In this document: positions 1 to 3,574 of the stretch, piece by piece
Layout: each line of letters starts with the position of its first letter
How positions within the stretch are numbered: the stretch's first letter is position 1
NCBI GenBank assembly: GCA_003557125.1
Contig: PWPN01000349.1
Span: 1-5,116, forward strand
Direction of reading: 5' to 3'
DNA length: 5,116 nt
Origin: Phycisphaerae bacterium
GTDB lineage: Bacteria; Planctomycetota; Phycisphaerae; UBA1845; PWPN01
Translations under genes and position numbers: made by a program
The notes under the pieces: model-generated
The model's input: the letters and a program-made list of their open reading frames with translations, nothing else
Told to the model about the DNA's origin: nothing
Databases searched by the model: none

Positions 1-836
1 GCATCGTTCAGGCCGGCGCGTCGGCCGGCGTCGTCGTCGGCGTGGACATGCACAAGCGTTACGACTCCTTCCTGCGCAGCGCCTTCGTCGACGTCGTACC
101 GAAGCTCGGCGATCTGCTTTATGCGCGGGCCGTCCTCGAAGAGCCGCTCGAAGTCTCCACGAGCGTCTTCAAATGGGCCGCCCGGAGCAATCCTTTCAGT
201 TACGTCGGCTGCCACTGGACGGACCTCTTCGCACACTACCTCGGGGTCAGGCCGATCTCGTTGCACGCGGTGGGCCAGAAGAAGCTGTTGGCCGACTGGC
301 GCGACGCGGACCATCCGGACGGCATCGACACGTTCGACGCGATGCAGGTCAATGTTCAATACGACAACGGCATGAACGTCACGTACGTCAACGCATGGAT
401 CAACCCGGCTGACTTCGAGGGGGCCGTCAACCAGGAGATGGAGATCGTCGGCGCGAAAGGCCGCGTCTTCGTCGACCAGCAGGACCGGGGCATGCGCTCC
501 TGCATCATCGGCGCGGGCACCCGTACGCACAACCCGCATTTTCAGGCCGAGGTGCCGCGCGGCAGCGACCGTACGAACCGCGCCTGCGTCGGATACTGCA
601 AGGATTCGCTCGTAGCCGGCTTAGCCGCCTCCGCACTCGTCGTGCTCGGCCAAGGTGACCGTGCATCGGTGGCCGGTCTGTACCCGGACGCCGAATCGGC
701 GGTGACGTGCGTTTCCATTCTCGAAGCAGCCGCAGCCGTCGCCGATGCCAACGCCCAGCATCTGGCCCGAGGAGCCGGCGCACCGGTCACAGCCTGTTTT
801 GCGGGCGACCGCTACGCGCTCGTCGCAGCCGACTGA
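1..836 (+). CDS. Gfo/Idh/MocA-family NAD(P)-dependent oxidoreductase, C-terminal part (5' end outside window)
   Basis: The reading frame is open from base 3 to the TGA at 834-836, giving 277 residues of the C-terminal part of the protein. The GTG at 42 and ATG at 48 are internal codons, because the frame continues upstream without a stop and has protein-like content. Family hallmarks are visible: VDMHKRYDSF near the window start (the equivalent of the HKRYD-type segment after the Rossmann fold), then GCHWTDLFAHYLG encoded at about 207-245, which carries the His-x-x-Asp pair typical of the substrate site. These are followed by EMEIVGAKGRVFVDQQDRG in the alpha/beta C-terminal domain, and a late segment (YPDAESAVTCVSILEAA) that matches the usual C-terminal helix. 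The N-terminal nucleotide-binding GxGxxG and the EKP lysine motif must lie upstream and cannot be checked. Members of the family oxidise or epimerise sugars, inositols and similar polyols with NAD(P). The substrate here cannot be read from the sequence. Family assignment is confident; specific function is unknown. Confidence 0.88.
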   Translation, partial: IVQAGASAGVVVGVDMHKRYDSFLRSAFVDVVPKLGDLLYARAVLEEPLEVSTSVFKWAARSNPFSYVGCHWTDLFAHYLGVRPISLHAVGQKKLLADWRDADHPDGIDTFDAMQVNVQYDNGMNVTYVNAWINPADFEGAVNQEMEIVGAKGRVFVDQQDRGMRSCIIGAGTRTHNPHFQAEVPRGSDRTNRACVGYCKDSLVAGLAASALVVLGQGDRASVAGLYPDAESAVTCVSILEAAAAVADANAQHLARGAGAPVTACFAGDRYALVAAD

Positions 837-841
837 TGCGG

Positions 842-859
842 GTGGGACGGGCGTCCCGC
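842..859. terminator. Weak hairpin in the gap between convergent genes
   Basis: GGGAC (844-848) and GTCCC (853-857) form a perfect 5-bp stem around a GGGC loop. A T-G and a G-C pair extend it to 7 bp (842-859). It lies in the 67-bp gap between the stop codons of two convergent genes, where a bidirectional terminator would be expected. No T-tract follows on either strand, so it is not a canonical Rho-independent terminator. Confidence 0.25.
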
Positions 860-903
860 GCGTCAGTGCACCTGGCATGTGGCCGGTTCGTCTCTAAGCG
901 TCA

Positions 904-1482
904 TTATGTAGGCACCGCCATGCAGCGGTCGATCGTCTCGATGAGTTGATGGATATCGAACGGCTTGGCGAGCGTCTCGTCAAAACCTTCCTGAAGCAGT
1001 GCTTCGCGGTTCGCAGCCGTTAGTGATGCGGACAGGGCGACCAACTGCACGTCGGCCAGCTCGCTTACGGATGCAAGGTAACGCGACAGCGTGCGCCCGT
1101 CGATCCCCGGCAGGTCGACGTCGGCCAGGATCACGCGCGGCTGGAACTGTGCGACGACCGCCCCCGCCTCGAAAGCCGACTCAGCCGTCCGCGCCTCGAA
1201 GTGCCCGCTCTCGTCCAGAGCCCGCCCGATGAGGTCCGTCAGCTCGCCCCGGCCGTCGACGATGAGCACCCGCGTGCGTCCCGTCTCCAGGTCGCCCATG
1301 GGCAGGCCGTGCTTGCGCATGAAGCGGACGAGATGCTCGACCGGGATGCGCCGATCGCGGCTGCCTGGGATGCGATACCCTCGCAGCTGCCCGCTGTCGA
1401 ACCACTTGGAGACGGTACGCGGTGCGACCCGGCAGATCCGTGCCACCTGCCCCGTCGTGAATACACGCTCAGGATGCGCCAT
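904..1482 (-). CDS. Response regulator with N-terminal MerR/excisionase-type HTH and C-terminal receiver domain
   Basis: A 192-residue protein, probably a cytoplasmic DNA-binding regulator. Residues about 7-60 form an excisionase/MerR-type winged helix (TTGQVARICRVAPRTVSKW, then YRIPGS and DRRIP as the wing). Residues about 70-188 form a receiver domain. D121 in VILADVDLPGIDG is the expected phosphoacceptor, S151 (VALSAS) the switch Ser/Thr, and K173 (LAKPF) the conserved lysine. Their spacing (121, +30, +52) equals CheY D57/T87/K109. The acidic pair is incomplete: D76 is present, but the position matching CheY Asp13 is G77. I chose the ATG at 1482 because a GGAG lies 9 nt upstream. A GTG at 1506 would add eight residues but has no ribosome-binding site. 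No histidine kinase gene is adjacent. The gene is divergent from purF and convergent with the oxidoreductase gene. The domain order (HTH first, receiver second) is the reverse of OmpR/NarL regulators. Targets are unknown. Confidence 0.87.
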   Translation of the reverse strand: MAHPERVFTTGQVARICRVAPRTVSKWFDSGQLRGYRIPGSRDRRIPVEHLVRFMRKHGLPMGDLETGRTRVLIVDGRGELTDLIGRALDESGHFEARTAESAFEAGAVVAQFQPRVILADVDLPGIDGRTLSRYLASVSELADVQLVALSASLTAANREALLQEGFDETLAKPFDIHQLIETIDRCMAVPT

Positions 1483-1574
1483 CCCACCACACTCCAGCCG
1501 GCCCACGTTATCGGACAGGAGCCGCCTCGCTGCCGCAGGGGCCGTCTCCCCTTTCGTCGGTCATCCGTCAAGCC

Positions 1575-1596
1575 GTATTTGTGTAATACTAAGTAT
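1575..1596. promoter_or_regulatory. Candidate operator: GTAT/ATAC half-site array in the divergent intergenic region
   Basis: An AT-rich island in otherwise GC-rich DNA holds three alternating half-sites: GTAT at 1575-1578, ATAC at 1586-1589 and GTAT at 1593-1596. The last two form a perfect 11-bp inverted repeat, ATACT-A-AGTAT (1586-1596). GTATT (1575-1579) and AATAC (1585-1589) form another. The array lies between the regulator gene and purF, 93 bp upstream of the regulator start codon. That is a position from which a DNA-binding protein could act on either gene. No binding evidence exists, and such short palindromes can arise by chance in AT-rich patches. Confidence 0.3.
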
Positions 1597-1620
1597 CTGG
1601 CCACCGCCCGTGGACGCTGC

Positions 1621-1654
1621 TTGACCAGTTTCAGAGCGGTTTCTACCCTATAAT
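1621..1654 (+). promoter_or_regulatory. purF promoter: consensus -10 box, imperfect -35
   Basis: A perfect TATAAT lies at 1649-1654. A transcript would start about seven bases later, near 1661. The only -35-like hexamer is TTGACC at 1621-1626, but the spacer is 22 bp, too long for a standard sigma-70 promoter. At the usual 17-bp spacing the hexamer is a poor match. The -10 box is therefore the main evidence. Its position bears on the purF start, because it leaves almost no leader before the GTG at 1661 but about 33 nt before the GTG at 1694. Confidence 0.5.
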
Positions 1655-1693
1655 TTTTCGGTGACCAACGTCGCCATAAGGGCCAATAGAAAC

Positions 1694-3103
1694 GTGAGCG
1701 CAACCGATCTCAAGCACCACTGCGGCCTGTTCGGGATTTTCGGTCATCCGGATGCCGTCCAGCTGACCTACCTCGGCCTCTACGCCCAGCAACATCGCGG
1801 CCAGGAATCGGCCGGAATCTGCAGTGGTCCGCCGGGCGGTCGGATCGTTCGCCATGCCGACACCGGCCTGGTCACGAGCGTCTTCAACCCGACCCTTCTC
1901 GAGAAGCTTCGCAACCCGGTCGCCGTCGGTCATGTACGCTACTCGACGACCGGCTCGTGCCAGAGTGCGAACTGTCAGCCTCTGCTTGTGACCTGTGCGC
2001 TCGGCCAGGTCGCTGTCGCTCACAACGGCAATCTCATCAATGCTGCCTTGCTGCGCGATCAGTGCGAACAACAGGGCGCGATCTTCAGCACGACCAGCGA
2101 CACGGAAGTGATCGTCCACCTGCTGGCCAAGCCCAGCCGGCTCGAAAGGATGGACCACGTCGTCCAGACGCTGGGCCTTCTGCAGGGCGCGTACTCGCTT
2201 CTCATCATGTTCCCCGATCGGATCGTGGCAGCACGCGACCCCTTCGGGTTAAGGCCTTTGCTTCTGGGCCGTATGGATAACGGTGCGGTCGTCGTCGCCA
2301 GCGAAACGACCGCATTGGACATTGTCGACGCGGAGTTCTGGCGCGAAGTCGAGCCGGGCGAAGCGGTTATCATTTCTCAGGAAGGCGTCACGAGCAAATG
2401 GATCGTCCCGCGGGGAAACGTGAAGCCGGCATACTGCATTTTCGAGCTGGTCTATTTCGCGGACCCTGCCAGTAATATTTTTGGCGAAAACGTTCACGAC
2501 GTGCGTCGCAAGATGGGCATGCGATTGGCTGAGGAAGCCCCCGTCGATGCCGACCAGGTCGTGCCGGTCCCTAACTGCGCCCGTTGCGCAGCGCTCGGGT
2601 ATTCGCAGGCCAGCGGCATCCCCTACGGTCGTGCGTTCACGGTAAGCCACTACGCGGGCCGTTCTTTCATTCTTCCCGATCAGCCGGCCCGTGACTTGGC
2701 CGTCAAAATGAAACTCAACGTCATCAAGAGCACGGTCCGAGGCCGTCGGCTCATCGTCGTCGAGGATTCCGTCGTCCGCGGCACGACGACACGCGGCAAG
2801 ATCGGTGCGCTTCGCAAGGCGGGCGCCAAGGAAGTTCACCTCCGGGTCGCCAGCCCGCCGATCCGCTATCCGTGCTATTTCGGGATCGACTTTCCCGACC
2901 CCGAGACGCTGATCGCCAACAACCGCTCCGTCGAAGAGATCCGCGAGTACCTCGGCGTCGACTCGCTGCACTACCTGTCTCTGGAAGGCATGTTGAACTG
3001 TGTGAAGCATCCGCCGGACCATTACTGCACCGCCTGTTTTTCAGGCCACTATCCGATGGATGTAAGCCATCCCGTCAGCAAGCTTGCTTTCGAGGCCAAG
3101 TAG
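1694..3103 (+). CDS. purF: Amidophosphoribosyltransferase (glutamine PRPP amidotransferase), iron-sulfur type
   Basis: Catalyses the first committed step of purine synthesis in the cytoplasm: PRPP plus glutamine gives 5-phosphoribosylamine. The N-terminal Ntn glutaminase domain shows the nucleophile C10 (HHCGLFGIFG), YLGLYAQQHRGQESAGI, GHVRYSTTGS, AHNGNLIN and SDTEV. The C-terminal PRTase domain has the PRPP loop VVEDSVVRGTTTR (E357/D358 onward). Four cysteines match the [4Fe-4S] ligands of the B. subtilis enzyme: C248 (YCIFE), C394 (YPCYFGID), and C445/C448 (YCTACFSGHYP). The first two are 146 residues apart, as in B. subtilis. The usual P-(D/E)-(S/T) stretch is PNCARC (N294-C298), and KNRY is VSHY. 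I prefer the GTG at 1694 (469 residues, 9-residue propeptide, AAGGG 11 nt upstream) over the GTG at 1661 (480 residues), which sits at the predicted transcription start without a ribosome-binding site. The gene appears to be transcribed alone. Family assignment is very secure. Confidence 0.96.
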   Translation: MSATDLKHHCGLFGIFGHPDAVQLTYLGLYAQQHRGQESAGICSGPPGGRIVRHADTGLVTSVFNPTLLEKLRNPVAVGHVRYSTTGSCQSANCQPLLVTCALGQVAVAHNGNLINAALLRDQCEQQGAIFSTTSDTEVIVHLLAKPSRLERMDHVVQTLGLLQGAYSLLIMFPDRIVAARDPFGLRPLLLGRMDNGAVVVASETTALDIVDAEFWREVEPGEAVIISQEGVTSKWIVPRGNVKPAYCIFELVYFADPASNIFGENVHDVRRKMGMRLAEEAPVDADQVVPVPNCARCAALGYSQASGIPYGRAFTVSHYAGRSFILPDQPARDLAVKMKLNVIKSTVRGRRLIVVEDSVVRGTTTRGKIGALRKAGAKEVHLRVASPPIRYPCYFGIDFPDPETLIANNRSVEEIREYLGVDSLHYLSLEGMLNCVKHPPDHYCTACFSGHYPMDVSHPVSKLAFEAK

Positions 3104-3114
3104 GAAAAAGTCTT

Positions 3115-3120
3115 TATAAT
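3115..3120 (+). promoter_or_regulatory. Consensus -10 box directly after the purF stop
   Basis: TATAAT lies 12 bp past the purF TAG. No good -35 stands at 16-18 bp upstream; the nearest, TTGCTT at 3084-3089, is 25 bp away. If used, it would start a transcript near 3127, running through the 3149-3166 hairpin towards the T5 run at 3232-3236. It could also be fortuitous, because it overlaps the start of the small ORF at 3119. Confidence 0.3.
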
Positions 3121-3253
3121 GATGAAAACTTGGCACTGGCGTCACCCTGACGGGCGAGACCCCGTCCCACCCTGGCAGGAAGCGCCGCCTCTCTCCATAT
3201 GCAGCATGGCTGAATCCTGGTACTCGCACCGTTTTTCGTCTTGGTTAACGTGA
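3119..3253 (+). CDS. Possible small Trp-rich ORF (44 aa), uncertain
   Basis: A 44-codon frame opens with two ATG codons (3119 and 3122), ends at TGA 3251-3253 and begins 15 bp after the purF stop, in the same frame as purF. The product starts MMKTWHWRHPDGRDPVPPW and has five tryptophans, a strikingly high share, plus several prolines. It has no signal peptide, membrane segment or domain that I recognise. The only Shine-Dalgarno-like sequence is AGGA at 3102-3105, about 13 nt upstream and too distant to be strong. Being in frame with purF, it could also be read as a C-terminal extension if the amber stop were bypassed, but PurF already ends normally. Trp-rich short frames arise by chance in GC-rich DNA from TGG triplets, so this is more likely non-coding than coding. 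Confidence 0.18.
   Translation: MMKTWHWRHPDGRDPVPPWQEAPPLSICSMAESWYSHRFSSWLT
3127..3238 (+). ncRNA. Possible small structured RNA or purF 3' region, family unknown
   Basis: Downstream of the TATAAT at 3115-3120 lies a stretch able to fold locally. GACGGG (3149-3154) pairs perfectly with CCCGTC (3161-3166) around a CGAGAC loop. GGCG (3138-3141) can pair with CGCC (3183-3186) to enclose it. CCT-GGC-AGG (3171-3179) and CAGC-ATG-GCTG (3202-3212) are small hairpins. The stretch ends in a T5 run (3232-3236) that lacks a strong stem directly before it. It does not fit SRP RNA, tmRNA, RNase P RNA or 6S RNA. It may simply be the purF 3' untranslated region. Confidence 0.2.
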
Positions 3254-3394
3254 CACATCGATAGCGAGCAACCTGGATGCTGCGCTGCTTCAATCGGAAT
3301 TGAGCCATTTTGGGCGCATGAGGCTTGCCCGACCTGAATTTATCAGACGAACCATTACCAGATGCCAGTGATGCGACCTGCCGCTGATGCCCGC

Positions 3395-3413
3395 TGCGGA
3401 AGACGCTTCCGTA
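3395..3413. repeat. Perfect short inverted repeat
   Basis: CGGAAG (3397-3402) and CTTCCG (3406-3411) form a perfect 6-bp stem around ACG. T-A and G-T pairs extend it to 8 bp. On the plus strand it is followed by TAAAAAG rather than Ts, so it is not a terminator in that direction. On the minus strand the T-run precedes the stem, so it is not one there either. An operator for the downstream glycosidase gene is possible. Confidence 0.35.
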
Positions 3414-3422
3414 AAAAGCCAC

Positions 3423-3487
3423 TCCGAACATCCGAAAAAGCCGGCGGGCCGGACAATTTCGGGTTTCATCGGCCAATCATTTCGGGT
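3423..3487. promoter_or_regulatory. Cluster of TCCGAA / TTTCGGG half-sites upstream of the glycosidase gene
   Basis: Two direct copies of TCCGAA (3423-3428 and 3431-3436) are followed by two copies of ATTTCGGGT (3456-3464 and 3479-3487, period 23 bp, about two helical turns) in the opposite sense. CCGAAA (3432-3437) pairs with TTTCGG (3457-3462). A second palindrome, CCGGC-GG-GCCGG (3441-3452), is nested inside. The two ATTTCGGGT copies overlap or abut the -35 and -10 positions of the candidate promoter, as expected for a repressor or activator site. The protein that would bind is not known. Confidence 0.45.
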
Positions 3488-3492
3488 AGAAT
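3464..3492 (+). promoter_or_regulatory. Candidate sigma-70 promoter of the glycosidase gene
   Basis: TAGAAT (3487-3492) matches the -10 consensus at five of six positions. At an exact 17-bp spacing lies TTTCAT (3464-3469), a weak -35 matching at three positions. The predicted start near 3499 would give a leader of about 76 nt before the ATG at 3575. One ATTTCGGGT repeat ends at the first base of each hexamer. Confidence 0.4.
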
Positions 3493-3551
3493 TAGATCCG
3501 GAGGCGAGAAGGAACCAAAAGGCATACTCCAGAGGCCATACCCTGTAGAGA

Positions 3552-3570
3552 CACCCTATTTCGTGAGGTG
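3552..3570 (+). promoter_or_regulatory. Ribosome-binding site of the glycosidase gene, within a possible masking hairpin
   Basis: GAGGTG (3565-3570) is a good Shine-Dalgarno sequence 4 nt before the ATG at 3575 and fixes that start. The same bases can pair upstream: CACC (3552-3555) with GGTG (3567-3570), plus T-G and A-T pairs closing a TTTCG loop. This would partly hide the site in the mRNA. The stem is short and interrupted by one mismatch, so a regulatory role is speculative; the ribosome-binding site itself is solid. Confidence 0.5.
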
Positions 3571-3574
3571 AAGA

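Larger units (their letters stand above)
3104..3574. other. 471-bp intergenic region between purF and the glycosidase gene
   Basis: No established gene is recognised here on either strand. The first 150 bp hold a consensus -10 box, a 44-codon Trp-rich ORF, a 6-bp GC hairpin and a T5 run. Positions 3254-3394 are lower in GC than the genes. Beyond a short hairpin (TCAAT-CGGA-ATTGA, 3290-3303, without a clear T-tract) I see nothing I can name there. Positions 3395-3492 hold a perfect hairpin, repeated TCCGAA/TTTCGGG half-sites and a promoter-like pair. The remainder is the leader of the glycosidase gene. No insertion-sequence ends, target duplications or broken transposase frames are visible. 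Confidence 0.6.

Noticed and set aside
42..50. GTG at 42 or ATG at 48 as a gene start
   Set aside because: The frame is open and protein-like up to the window edge, and the remaining sequence lacks the Rossmann domain, so the true start is upstream of the window.
1091..1653. Overlapping plus-strand open frames across the regulator gene
   Set aside because: Their Arg/Pro/Ser-rich products are typical of the wrong frame, and the minus-strand regulator explains the region fully.
2249..3022. Minus-strand open frame (257 codons) opposite purF
   Set aside because: It is antisense to a securely identified purF, with no motif or ribosome-binding site. It is a composition effect.
3135..3190. Resemblance to the ZTP (pfl) riboswitch, suggested by ACTGGCG, a hairpin, and CCGCCT next to a purine gene
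   Set aside because: The GGGGA element and the full CCGCCTGGG end are missing. The site is downstream of purF rather than in its leader, and the next gene is a glycosidase. A covariance-model search would settle it.
3171..3190. AGGAAGCGCC reminiscent of the SRP RNA apical region
   Set aside because: The GGAA tetraloop and flanking GGTC/GCAGCC arrangement that define SRP RNA are absent.
3114..3476. Minus-strand open frame (120 codons) in the purF-glycosidase intergenic region
   Set aside because: It starts with TTG, has no ribosome-binding site or recognisable domain, and crosses the candidate promoter and hairpins. Low-level coding cannot be fully excluded, but nothing supports it.
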